NCBI GenBank assembly: GCA_938023075.1
Contig: CALHDG010000131.1
Location: 1-64,000 of the forward strand
DNA: 64,000 bases
DNA from: an uncultured Chitinophagales bacterium
GTDB taxonomy: Bacteria > Bacteroidota > Bacteroidia > Chitinophagales > JAHDHT01
Reading direction: 5' to 3'
The position numbers and the translations under genes were made by a program. Position 1 is the first letter of the stretch, and each line of letters opens with the position of its first letter. The notes under the pieces were generated by a model. It was not told where the DNA came from. It saw nothing but the letters and a program-made list of their open reading frames with translations, and searched no databases. Of this stretch, positions 1 through 9,300 are shown piece by piece.

Positions 1-559
1 GTTCGAGATGTTTCAAAAAATACATCCACTTGTCATAATGACTTTTTAGTTCATCTTTCTTTTTATTAAAGGCGGGCATTTGAAGAAAAACGTAATTCAA
101 TTTGTCAAAAAACAATTCACAATCCTGATCTTTCAGTTGAGCTTCCCGTCTTACTTTAGCTTTTTCCTTTTCTTCGTCGTAGAAAAAGTCTAAAATGGCA
201 ACATAATAAATCGGGTCTAATCTAAAATCCCAATCTCCTTTTTCAGCTTGTTCTTTAATTGGAAAAGTGGTGTAAAACAAGGACCGGTCTTTGAAATATT
301 TGATTTTAGCTTTTTGCATTTCAACAACAAATCTTTCGTTAGTTGCACTGATGCAATGAATGTCAAAAATGGCTTTTCTGTCTAAGGCTACATCGCTTTG
401 CTTTTCTACATTTCTGAAGGTTAGTTCTTTTATAGTGTGTTTTTGTGGCAACAGTTGATTTAAAAAATCCACCAATAGGTCTTTGTTGGCTTCTTCGCCA
501 AATAATTTTTTGAAACCAAAATCAGTGTAAGGATTAATAAATCGTGTTTTATCGGACAT
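1..559 (-). CDS. Rpn/PD-(D/E)XK nuclease family protein (partial, runs off left edge)
   Basis: The reading frame is open from the ATG at 559 to the window edge, about 186 codons, so the C-terminus is missing. The start reads MSDKTRFINPYTDFGFKKLF, followed by GEEANKDLLVDFLNQLLP and, further on, AIFDIHCISATNERFVVEMQ. This is the typical N-terminus of the Bacteroidota Rpn family (recombination-promoting nuclease, 'PD-(D/E)XK nuclease family transposase'). In this fold the D in FDIHC and the E-x-Q in VVEMQ are the expected nuclease residues. These proteins are usually about 280-310 residues and lie in accessory regions. Family membership is confident. A role in recombination or DNA cleavage is inferred from the family only. 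Confidence 0.85.
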   Translation of the reverse strand, partial: MSDKTRFINPYTDFGFKKLFGEEANKDLLVDFLNQLLPQKHTIKELTFRNVEKQSDVALDRKAIFDIHCISATNERFVVEMQKAKIKYFKDRSLFYTTFPIKEQAEKGDWDFRLDPIYYVAILDFFYDEEKEKAKVRREAQLKDQDCELFFDKLNYVFLQMPAFNKKKDELKSHYDKWMYFLKHLE

Positions 560-796
560 AAAAAGATATTGTCTTTAATTCAAAGATAAATATTTTAGAG
601 TTTAGTTTTGAAAACTGAAAGGATTTTATTCGGAGCAATGATTTTTGGTTTTGGAATGAGGGCTCACATTTATATATCCATAACAATTCCGAATATTTAC
701 TATATAAATGTTACAAAGCACAGTTATTCTCAATTCATTTAATTTTAAAAATCAGTGAATCATTTTTACTTCAATAAGATTTTTACAAAGCTGTGT

Positions 797-1021
797 TCAA
801 TTAGCAGCACCTAACAATAATCCACCTGCTATTAACATTGGAATGACCAATGCTTTAGCCAAAAGAGAATTGCCCCATTGCCAAAAACCGAATGCTGCCC
901 TTAAATAGATTAGCCCAAAAAGTATAAAAAAAATTGAAGATACAATTTCGGCTTTTCGCCAATCGCTTGATGCTTTTAAAATATTTATGTTTTGGGTTTT
1001 AATGATTTTTGATTTTAAATA
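797..1021 (-). pseudogene. Remnant of a small two-helix membrane protein gene
   Basis: A 74-codon open frame ends with TGA at 797-799 and is closed upstream by a stop at 1022-1024. It has no ATG. The translation contains DWRKAEIVSSIFFILFGLIY followed by FGFWQWG and LVIPMLIAGGLLLGAAN, that is, two hydrophobic segments with a tryptophan-rich link. This resembles the N-terminal part of small Bacteroidota membrane proteins of unknown function that are usually longer. The missing start and abrupt end suggest a degraded gene, but a non-ATG start cannot be excluded. Confidence 0.4.
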
Positions 1022-1029
1022 TTAACAAG

Positions 1030-1250
1030 CTTAAGTTTCGGTAGTAAAATAATTGCTGTTCCAATGGAACCTGTTCCATTGTGTCAACAAAAGCAAGGCA
1101 ACTTTACTACAACAAGTGAACAGGCTCACTTGGATGATTTTATGCTTTATATGTTGAATTAAGTTTACTTAACCTTATGTAGTACTTCAATTTCCATAAA
1201 TAATTTATATTCAAGTTATTATGAAGTGAATAATACTGCCGAAACTTAAG
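1030..1250. repeat. Inverted repeat pair, 17-bp arms about 190 bp apart
   Basis: The left arm CTTAAGTTTCGGTAGTA (1030-1046) and right arm TACTGCCGAAACTTAAG (1234-1250) are inverted copies with one mismatch. Inside lies a perfect 8-bp hairpin, CAATGGAA/TTCCATTG with loop CCTG (1062-1081). No gene is seen between the arms. The shape is that of a small non-autonomous element, but only this one copy was seen in the window. Confidence 0.5.
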
Positions 1251-1313
1251 TTAACAAGTTTACAAAAGTGTTGACACTTTTCTATTTTCGAGTACCATCT
1301 GTTTTTCTTTCAA

Positions 1314-1456
1314 CGAAGAACAAAAGTTTGCAACCTAGCCCCGATTGCAGCGGTTATGCTGCCTGAAGCGCAGGCTTTTGTTGTGTAGCCGCAGCATTTG
1401 AGCGGAAAGCGGGACTACCGTATTTGTAAAGCCTTAATGTTTTGCTTCAAAAAAAT
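1314..1456 (+). repeat. Dispersed structured repeat, family I, copy A
   Basis: This is one of eight copies of an element of about 140 bp. On the plus strand it has TAGCCCCGAT, then GCAGCGGTTATGCTGC, a variable loop, GCAGCATTTGAGCGG, AAGCGGGAC and a final TTTTGCTTCAAAAAAA. CCCCG-type and TGCTGC/GCAGCA segments can pair to form two nested helices. The copy starts 53 bp beyond the pdxA stop codon, and the strand transcribed with pdxA carries the complement, which begins with a T-run. Strand '+' here means only the orientation of the TAGCCCC form. Confidence 0.8.
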
Positions 1457-1508
1457 AACATCAACTATTTTCTTTTTTAAAATGAACAATACTGAAAGTT
1501 GAGCAAAG

Positions 1509-2579
1509 CTATTCTTCTATGGTTGCTTCTTTAATATTGGCTTTTTTAATGGGATCATTATGTATTTCGGCATACACGGCTCTTTTATGTGCAATATCAA
1601 CAGCCATGTATATAGCTTGAATGAAAGATTCTGTTTTAGCAATACCTTTCCCAACTATTTCATAAGCTGGCCCATGGTCGGGCGAAGTGCGCACGTAATC
1701 CATGCCGGCAGTGAAATTCACTCCTCCCGATTCGCTATTTGAAATTAATTTAAAGGGGGCTAAACCTTGATCGTGATACATGGCTAACAAGCCATCAAAC
1801 TTTAAATAATTACCCGATCCGAAAATGCCATCAGCTGGAAATGGACCGTAAGCAATCATTTTTTCTTTCTTCATTTCTTCTATTGCCGGATTGATAATGT
1901 TAATTTCTTCATTACCAATTATTCCATTATCACCGGCGTGCGGATTTAAACTAAGGATAGCAATTTTGGGTTTATCTATACCAAAATCATATTTTAAACT
2001 TTGGTTTAACAATTTTGCTTTACGAAAGATGCCTTCAATAGTTAAACTCTCAGCTACATTCGCTACCGGAATATGTACGGTGGCTAAGGCAACAGTTAAC
2101 CGTTCACAAACCATCATCATTAAATTGTCTTTGGCTTCTAAGCGGCTCGCAAGCAATTCCGTATGTCCTTCAAAGCGCTCGGTTGTTAATTGAAAAGCCG
2201 ATTTGTTAACCGGTAAGGTCACTAAAGCATCTATCTTTTTTTCTTTTAAATCCGAAATAGCATTCTCAATGGATTTTAACGCAAACTGATCTAAATTAGG
2301 ATCATGTTTGCCCATGGCAATGTTAATTTCATCATTCCAAATACGAATGATGTTCAAAGTTTTTTCTCTTACCCGATTTACTTCTTGTACGGTTTGATAA
2401 TTGAGTTGCTCATTCTGCAACACTTTTTTATAGTAAGCTAATATATTGGGTGAAGCGTATAAAATTGGAATGCAATGATTAAATAGCCTTTTATCGCTAA
2501 ATGCTTTAATAATTAATTCAGCACCAATACCATTAATATCGCCAATGGTTAAACCAATTTTTAATTTATCTTTTTTCAT
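1509..2579 (-). CDS. pdxA: 4-hydroxythreonine-4-phosphate dehydrogenase PdxA
   Basis: PdxA oxidises 4-phosphohydroxy-L-threonine with NAD, giving the ketone that PdxJ condenses in cytoplasmic pyridoxal-phosphate synthesis. The 356-residue protein has the family length. The three metal-binding histidines are visible as TVHIP (H169), NPHAGDNG (H214) and MYHDQGLAP (H269), with the 45/55 spacing I expect for PdxA. EGHTELLA (H139) and GVNFTAGMDYVRTSPDHG near the C-terminus are also typical. The start overlaps the stop of the upstream aminopeptidase gene (ATGA), so the two are probably translationally coupled. A PdxA2-type (4-phosphoerythronate) activity cannot be excluded from sequence alone. Confidence 0.95.
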   Translation of the reverse strand: MKKDKLKIGLTIGDINGIGAELIIKAFSDKRLFNHCIPILYASPNILAYYKKVLQNEQLNYQTVQEVNRVREKTLNIIRIWNDEINIAMGKHDPNLDQFALKSIENAISDLKEKKIDALVTLPVNKSAFQLTTERFEGHTELLASRLEAKDNLMMMVCERLTVALATVHIPVANVAESLTIEGIFRKAKLLNQSLKYDFGIDKPKIAILSLNPHAGDNGIIGNEEINIINPAIEEMKKEKMIAYGPFPADGIFGSGNYLKFDGLLAMYHDQGLAPFKLISNSESGGVNFTAGMDYVRTSPDHGPAYEIVGKGIAKTESFIQAIYMAVDIAHKRAVYAEIHNDPIKKANIKEATIEE

Positions 2580-4018
2580 CCTTTACTTAATGTTTTAGCA
2601 ATTTCATATAACAATCTAACACCAATACCTGTGCCATTTTTTGGGCGATAACTTTGGGCAGCATAACCCCATGCTGACGGTGCAACATCAAAATGCATCC
2701 AAGGATAATCAACAAAGTGTTCTAAAAATTTCCCAGCAGTAATGGCTCCGGCAAAATTGCCTCCAGTATTTTTAATGTCGGCAATATCAGATTTTATGGC
2801 ATCTGCATATTCCTCCCAAAAAGGTAATTCTGCTAAGCGTTCGTGTACTTTGTCTCCACAGTTTTTCATCATAGCTTTAGTTTCCTCATCGGCATTACCC
2901 ATACAAACTATACCTTGTTGACCAATAGCCCGCAAAGCCGAGCCGGTTAAGGTAGCCGCATCAATTACCAGCATCGGTTTATATTTTTTGGCGTAACTTA
3001 AAGCATCAGCTAAAATCATTCTACCTTCTGCATCCGTATTTAAAACTTCAACGGTGGAGCCACTATGCATTTTAATTACATCGCCTGGTGCATAGGCATT
3101 TCCACCGGGGCGGTTATCCGTTGCCGGTATTAAGGTTATAACGTGTAGCGGCAATTTATTTTTTGCAATAGCATAGGTAGCTGCTCCAACGGCGGCGGCA
3201 CCGCCCATATCACACTTCATATGATCCATACCACCTTTGGTTTGCTTTAAACTTAAGCCACCAGTATCATACACAACACCTTTTCCAACCAAAACAAGAG
3301 GTTGTTTATTTATTCTTTTTGCCGGCTTCCACTCTAAAATAGTAAAGGTGGGTGGGTCGACACTGCCTTTGTTAACAGCAAGCAAGCCACCCATTTTTAA
3401 CGATTCAATTTTCTTTTTGTTAAAAACTTCTACTTTTAAACCGGCTTTTTTAGCCATCGTTTTCAACTCGGTGCTTAGCTGTGGAGCGGTTAAATAACTA
3501 AGTGGTTCATTTACCAAATCTCTGGCTATATTCACTGCATCAACTAAAATATTTAATTCGTTGAGTTTAGCAGCACTTAAACAGTTATCTGCAATTTTTA
3601 GTTGTTTTAAAATATCGGGTTTTAGGTTTTGTTTATTCTTGTATTTTAAAAACTGATAAGCGGACAATGTGAATCCTTCAGCAAAACTGAACGTATAGGT
3701 TTCGTTCATCGTAAGATTGTTTAAACTACAGGTTTCAACTTTTGCACCATTTAATTTTTTAAAAACCTGATGCCCCAATTTTCTAACCGACTCTAAATCT
3801 TTAAAATCATTTTCGGAGGAAGAAAACAATACAAAAACTTGATGAACGCCCACTTCATTTAAATAAACAATGTTGTTTTTTTCTGTAAGATTTTTTTTAA
3901 GATAATTTTCCTTTTCCTTAGAGAGTTTTAAGGTTTTTATTTGGCTAAAGGAAGTGGCAAAAATAATAGTATTCTCGTTTGTATTGATTTTTTTTACCCT
4001 GCTGGTTTTAATTGCCAT
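2576..4018 (-). CDS. pepA: Leucyl aminopeptidase (M17 family)
   Basis: This is a cytosolic metallo-aminopeptidase that removes N-terminal amino acids from peptides. The catalytic core is complete: VGKGVVYDTGGLSLK with the metal-binding Lys and Asp (about K246 and D251), MKCDMGGAAAVGA (K258) and NTDAEGRMILADAL carrying the Asp/Glu ligands and catalytic Arg. An in-frame ATG at 4054 would add 12 residues. A good -7 box (TATTTTTG, complement at 4043-4050) overlaps that extension, so I chose the ATG at 4018, giving 480 residues beginning MAIKTSR. It overlaps pdxA by 4 bp, so the two form an operon. Confidence 0.93.
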   Translation of the reverse strand: MAIKTSRVKKINTNENTIIFATSFSQIKTLKLSKEKENYLKKNLTEKNNIVYLNEVGVHQVFVLFSSSENDFKDLESVRKLGHQVFKKLNGAKVETCSLNNLTMNETYTFSFAEGFTLSAYQFLKYKNKQNLKPDILKQLKIADNCLSAAKLNELNILVDAVNIARDLVNEPLSYLTAPQLSTELKTMAKKAGLKVEVFNKKKIESLKMGGLLAVNKGSVDPPTFTILEWKPAKRINKQPLVLVGKGVVYDTGGLSLKQTKGGMDHMKCDMGGAAAVGAATYAIAKNKLPLHVITLIPATDNRPGGNAYAPGDVIKMHSGSTVEVLNTDAEGRMILADALSYAKKYKPMLVIDAATLTGSALRAIGQQGIVCMGNADEETKAMMKNCGDKVHERLAELPFWEEYADAIKSDIADIKNTGGNFAGAITAGKFLEHFVDYPWMHFDVAPSAWGYAAQSYRPKNGTGIGVRLLYEIAKTLSKG

Positions 4019-4042
4019 ATTTATTTTACACTTGTTCCGCTG

Positions 4043-4050
4043 CAAAAATA
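4043..4050 (-). promoter_or_regulatory. Putative -7 promoter box for pepA-pdxA
   Basis: The minus strand reads TATTTTTG, which fits the Bacteroidota sigma-A -7 consensus TAnnTTTG, 25 bp before the chosen ATG. No clear -33 TTTG was found at the usual spacing, so the assignment is moderate. Confidence 0.45.
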
Positions 4051-4154
4051 ACAATCATTTTGATTTAAAAGATAATTATTATTTATGATAGAATGGTATT
4101 GGTTGATTTGGTGAATATGGCGAGTACAATTAATGATATAATATTAACGATTTT

Positions 4155-5879
4155 CTATTGCTCCAATGGATACTTCACTTCACCCCCTACAATAGTATAC
4201 AGAATCTGAGTATCTAATATATCATCATCTTCACATAATAATATATTATTAGATAGCACCGTAATATCTGCCAGTTTCCCGACCGTTAAAGTACCTTTTT
4301 GGTTTTCTTCAAATGCGGCATAGGCATTTCCGGCGGTTAAGGAGTATAGAGCTTCTTGTCTGCTCATCCGTTGTTTTGGATAAAAAGCTTTGCGGTTTCC
4401 TTTGCTTTTACGGGTTACCGAAGCATAAAAATTTTCTAAGGGATTAACCGATTCAACCGGTGTATCTGTACCATTGGCAATAGCTACGTCGTTGTTTAAC
4501 AAAGTTCGCCAAACATAGGAGGTTTGTTCGGCACGCTTCGCTCCCAGTCGTTTGGGTACAAAAGGGGCATCGGAAGTACAATGTACGGCTTGCATCGAAG
4601 CAATCACTTTTAAATCTCTGAAACGAATAATATCATCGGGATGGATGTGTTGTGCATGTTCAATTCGCCAGCGGAAGTTGGTTTTTTCAGGATTAGCATT
4701 AAAGACCCGTTCAAAAATATTGAGGGTTTCCCGGTTTGCCCGATCACCAATGGCATGAACGCAATGTTGCAAATTATATTTCGCCGCTAAATCCGCTACC
4801 TTATTTAAGGTGTCTAAACCAGTAACATTGTGTCCATAAAAATCTGGTTTATCAGTATAGGGTTCTAATAGCCAAGCTCCAAACGAACCCAAAGCTCCAT
4901 CCATATACGATTTAATTGCTCTACAGGTAAAGTGGTAATCACCTTTATCAATTACCGGATAGTTTTTTAAGCCACTTTCCAAATTCGATTGACTACCACT
5001 TATCATTGCCCAAAGCCGGATATCCAATTCACCAGCTTTGGCTAATTGTTCAAAATGTCGCAGCTCTTCAAAAGTAGCACCGGCATCTTGAAAAGAAGTG
5101 ATACCATTTTGTAAACAGGCGGTTTGTGCATTTTCTATTTGTTGTTTAAGCTGTTGTTTTTGTTCATTGAAGGATAAGTTATTCAGATGTGCATTGTATA
5201 GGCTACTAATTAAATCCATAGCCGTTTCCTCAAAAATGCCTATGGCTTTGCCTTCTTTATCTCTTATAATAGTACCACCGTTTGGGTTTGGTGTATTGTT
5301 GGTAATGTTTGCTAAGTCCATGGCTTTTTTGTTCGCTATCAAGGCATGTCCGCTAGCGTGTTTTAGTATTACTGGATTATTCGGGGCTATTTCACTGAGT
5401 AAGATATGCGGGGGCCAACCATTTATTGAATTGTCAACTTCGCTTTCCCATTTCTCCTGATGCCAGCCTCTGCCTTCTATCCATTCGCCTGCCTCAGTTT
5501 CGGCAACTTTTTGTTGAACCATATCCAACACATCCTGCCAACTTTTGGTATTGATAAAGTTTAGATGAATTAAACTGTTACCTAAACCTAAAAAGTGCCC
5601 GTGTCCTTCAATAAAGCCCGGCATGGCAAAGGCACCTTTTAAATCAATTATTTGGGTATGATCGCCAATATGAGTTTTGATCAAATCATTATCACCGGTT
5701 TTCAGAATTCTGTTGTCTTTTATCGCAACTGCATCAACCATACTAAACTTTTGATCGACTGTAGCAATTTCACCATTAATCAAAATCATATCAGCTACTT
5801 CAACTGTTTTTTCGATGGGGCGATTTCCACAACCCATTAAACAACATAGTACAACATAAAAAACTCCTCTGCTTAGCAT
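4155..5879 (-). CDS. Amidohydrolase family lipoprotein (YtcJ-like)
   Basis: The 574-residue protein starts with a lipoprotein signal (hydrophobic stretch ending LMGCGN, Cys at about 17), so it should be anchored in a membrane facing the periplasm or outside. The rest is an amidohydrolase-3 (YtcJ-type) metal-dependent hydrolase: PGFIEGHGHFLG holds the first His pair, then IKSYMDGALGS, HAIGDRAN and RIEHAQHI, and finally NGTDTPVESVNPLENF with the catalytic Asp. The substrate is unknown; family members are usually annotated as predicted metal-dependent amidases. It is a single gene in the same direction as pepA, 136 bp upstream of it. Confidence 0.88.
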   Translation of the reverse strand: MLSRGVFYVVLCCLMGCGNRPIEKTVEVADMILINGEIATVDQKFSMVDAVAIKDNRILKTGDNDLIKTHIGDHTQIIDLKGAFAMPGFIEGHGHFLGLGNSLIHLNFINTKSWQDVLDMVQQKVAETEAGEWIEGRGWHQEKWESEVDNSINGWPPHILLSEIAPNNPVILKHASGHALIANKKAMDLANITNNTPNPNGGTIIRDKEGKAIGIFEETAMDLISSLYNAHLNNLSFNEQKQQLKQQIENAQTACLQNGITSFQDAGATFEELRHFEQLAKAGELDIRLWAMISGSQSNLESGLKNYPVIDKGDYHFTCRAIKSYMDGALGSFGAWLLEPYTDKPDFYGHNVTGLDTLNKVADLAAKYNLQHCVHAIGDRANRETLNIFERVFNANPEKTNFRWRIEHAQHIHPDDIIRFRDLKVIASMQAVHCTSDAPFVPKRLGAKRAEQTSYVWRTLLNNDVAIANGTDTPVESVNPLENFYASVTRKSKGNRKAFYPKQRMSRQEALYSLTAGNAYAAFEENQKGTLTVGKLADITVLSNNILLCEDDDILDTQILYTIVGGEVKYPLEQ

Positions 5880-5974
5880 AGCTTTCTTTTCAACAAAAAT
5901 AATAATTGCTGGTTGAATATGACTATAGAATGCTACAAATTAAATGTTGATAAGATTTAGTTGGTTTTTTCTAT

Positions 5975-6270
5975 TTATATAAATGTAATAAACGAATTGA
6001 ATGCAGCACATCTATCACTTTTCAATAGTGCTTCATAATCTTGTTTTGTAATATGACTTTCAAAGCTACTGACATCGCCTTTGCTTTTATTATAAGATTT
6101 ACCTACAGTTTTCAGTAAATCACTTAATGTTTTGGAAGGATGAAAAAGGTTAATCTCAGGATCGTCATTAATATTATAAGCAGTCTGCTCCACAATGAAG
6201 TTTTGATTCAATCGCGCATCAATTTTTGAAATACAGTAGTTAGCCCCCACAACCAAGCTTCAATTTCCAT
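5975..6270 (-). pseudogene. DUF4276-like gene remnant with frameshift
   Basis: Reading from the ATG at 6270 gives MEIEAWLWG, then the frame fails at a run of five G's (about 6243-6247). The next frame continues ANYCISKIDARLNQNFIVEQ and on to DPEINLFHPSKTLSDLL, YNKSKGD and AFNSFITFI. The EIEAW start, the DPE-x-HPSK-x-L block and the YxKxKGD segment are what I recognise from the C-terminal half of DUF4276 proteins. The N-terminal half of about 110 residues is missing. The remnant sits directly behind the terminator of the large secreted-protein gene. Family assignment is moderate. Confidence 0.45.
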
Positions 6271-6286
6271 ATGATAAAAGAAAAAA

Positions 6287-6316
6287 GCCACCAACAAAAA
6301 ATGCAAGTGGCTTAAA
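6287..6316 (-). terminator. Rho-independent terminator of the IPTL-CTERM gene
   Basis: On the minus strand AAGCCAC and GGTGGCTT flank a loop of about 15 nt and are followed by a T-rich tract. This lies about 30 bp beyond the stop codon at 6347, as expected for a terminator. Confidence 0.6.
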
Positions 6317-6346
6317 ATTTTTCTTAAAATATAAACAGTTGACCAA

Positions 6347-9300
6347 CTAAATTTGCCGAACTATTCTTGTTGTACTTAATAACTGTATAGCCCCAAAACT
6401 CATCAACAACAAAGCCAAAATCATCAAACCCCATTGCGACAAAGTGGGTACTTCGGGATTAACCTCAAAGTTGGCTCCATCGGCTACGCCATCTCCATTT
6501 ACGGTAAAGTTGAGGGGTCCTACTGGTCCGGTATTGCCACCGGCATCGGCATAACAATCGGGTAAAGGCAACATGAGCATCGCCGAATAATTACCACAAG
6601 CAAATGGACCGCCGGATAAAGTATAGTTTCCACTTGCATCGGTGGTGGCATTACCAATAATAGTTTCTGAGCCATCATCATTTATAATAGAAACAACAAC
6701 GGTAATGCCGGTTAAATCACATTCAAAAGGCGCAATCACCTGTCCGGCAATGTCATCTTCACAAACAGGTGGATCGCCACAATTTGCCGGATCATCCATA
6801 CTAACCGTAACTTCATCCACACATTGTATACCATTTTCGCATTCAACCACTGCATAATAAGTAATGGTAGTGGTCGGATTTACGGTAGCTACACTTCCAG
6901 AAAAGACGGTACTTCCCATAGGATCATTTAAATTGGTAATCCAATAAACAAAAGCACAAGCTGAAGGAACGGCAACATCTGGCGTGAACGTTGTGCAAGC
7001 CATATAAGAGCCACCAGCTGTAAATTGCCCGTCGGTTAATGCCGGATCAAAAGCACCGAAAGTGCCATCTCCACTTTCTATTCCCGAAGTTGCGAAATCT
7101 GCACCACCATCAGCCTGACAATCGATACAATTAATGGTAACCGAACCATCTTCACACATAATAATTTGCCCGCTAACCATTTCATTTGGGGCACTGCAAC
7201 AGTGAATGACTTGATCAAATTCAACAACCATACAATTTTGTCCATTTACAGTAGCATCAAAATAAGAAACGGTGCCACCGTCACCGGGGTCTAAGTCATC
7301 CCAAAAAAGAGCAATCAGATCATTAGGTGTGTTCGTATCTGGAATGGGGTCTTCACCAAGATCCGTAAATCCTTGCCCAAAAGTAACATAGCCGTTTGAC
7401 CCAATATAAAAATCGGTGTAAGTATTGCCCCAAAAATCAAAATTAAACCCTAAAGGAAATGGACCGTCAGAATCATCATCGGTTAAAACCACCACAGTTG
7501 GAGTGCCATTAGGGGTGGCAGTGCATGAGCTTGCTGTATTACTAGTTATAGTATAAGTTCCTAAAAATTCGCCGGGTATAACTTCTTCTAAAACCGCAGA
7601 CAATTCAAAATCGTCGCCTGGGCAAATCACTCCATCATCAACGGCAGTTACGGCGAGCGGATCGCAACTGCAATCAAATTCAATTTCACGATTAACTACA
7701 CAACTGGCATCATCTAAACCTTCAAAAGTAATATTTGCTATACCATTAGAAAATGGACCGATAGTAACTAATCCTGTTGTTGTAATATCAGGAAAAGCTC
7801 CTCCATTTACACTATAACCAGATGGATTATCGCCAATATCATTTACTTGCACCTCTACATAAAAATTATCGGCATCACCAAGTTGACAAGTTGGGGAGAG
7901 TGAGAAGTCAGGTCCGCAACAAGGTTGATAATCACCTGAAACATTGATGTCGAAAGAGCAACCTGCACCAGCCACACCATCAATATATACAAAATAGGTT
8001 TCGCCAGGAGTAGGGGTTAATAAATTTAAGGTGAAGGTGGTTCCGGTTGTATAGGCACTGGTACAATCTTCTTCATTGTAAGGTCCGCCGCATTGCCCAG
8101 ATAAAATGTGCGTTTGTAAACCAGGTGTGAAGTCGTCACATATTCCTTCTACAATATCTACAGTAACGGTTCCACCTCCAGCAGCTACAAAGCTAAACCA
8201 TACGGTATTTTCTAATGAGCCAATACAAGAGGTTAACGGATCAGACGGTTCAGTAAATGAAGAAGCATTAGTAGCACTAATAGGTTCTCCGCAAAGTGGT
8301 ATAGCATCTACACACAAATCATTAGCAGGTGGCGGTGGTGGCTCTACCAAACATAGCTCAAATTCACCGGCAGCATCTTGAAACATTTGTAATATTACTG
8401 TTGAACCAGGTGGTAAACCAGTGATGGTTTCGCCATTTACAAAGGTATTACAATATAATTCAGCACCACCACAAGCATCATATATTGCGGCGTGAGCACT
8501 ACTACCTGAAGTTACCGTGGTAAATATTTGAATGTTACCAGTTGGTGGAACAATTAGATTATAGTAAGCATCAGCTGCCGCTCCGGTATTGCAACTGGGT
8601 ACAAGCTCTAAAAAATTGGAGGTATTTAAAACGGTGGTTGTATTGATGCCACAATCTGCCAAACTACCTGCCGCAATTGCCGCTGCATTAATACATTCAT
8701 TATTTGTAGATGGTGGAGGCGGAACAGCTACACATAAATTGAACTCACCTGAGGTAGTTTGCCATAACTGTAAAATTAGATCGGTTCCTGGAGTAAGACC
8801 TCCAATAATATCACCATCAACAAAAGTATTGCAAAATATCTCTGCACCGCCACAAGCATCATAAATAGCCGCGTGAACACTTCCACCAGAAATAGCTGGC
8901 GCGAATATTTGGATACTACCAGATGCGGGCACGGTAAAACTATAAAACAGATCGGCAGCAGGCGTATCACAACTTGGAGTCACATCTACTGTATTGGTAA
9001 TATTATTTACATAAAATTCATTAGTTGGACAATCGCCAAAAGCTTCAATAGTTAAGGGCAATGTACCAGAACAATCATCATTTACTGTTGGCACTAAACA
9101 AGTACCATCATCGGTAGTGGCGCATGCATTGTAATTGGTGGCTGCCGGATTGGTACAACCTTCCGTTAAAATAGGGGAAGCATCGCAAGGACCGACAGTT
9201 AATGTAGGTCCGGCAGGCATAACCGGTCCTCCAGTAGGGCTATCATCGCAGTCACCAATTCCATCATCATCTGTATCATTAGAAATATATAAAATACAAC

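Noticed and set aside
1264-1281. Palindrome AAAAGTGT-TG-ACACTTTT as an operator
   Set aside because: Short and AT-rich, near no start codon; a related word at about 46.79 kb also lies in a repeat-rich gap, so chance or repeat origin is likelier.
1509-2579. PdxA as part of the tricarboxylate cluster
   Set aside because: PdxA-like enzymes do occur with TTT transporters in aromatic-acid pathways, but this gene is 12 kb away and coupled to pepA, so the ordinary vitamin B6 role is preferred.
8776-8970. Minus-strand frame inside the IPTL-type gene
   Set aside because: Out-of-frame shadow in the repeated PPC-like blocks.
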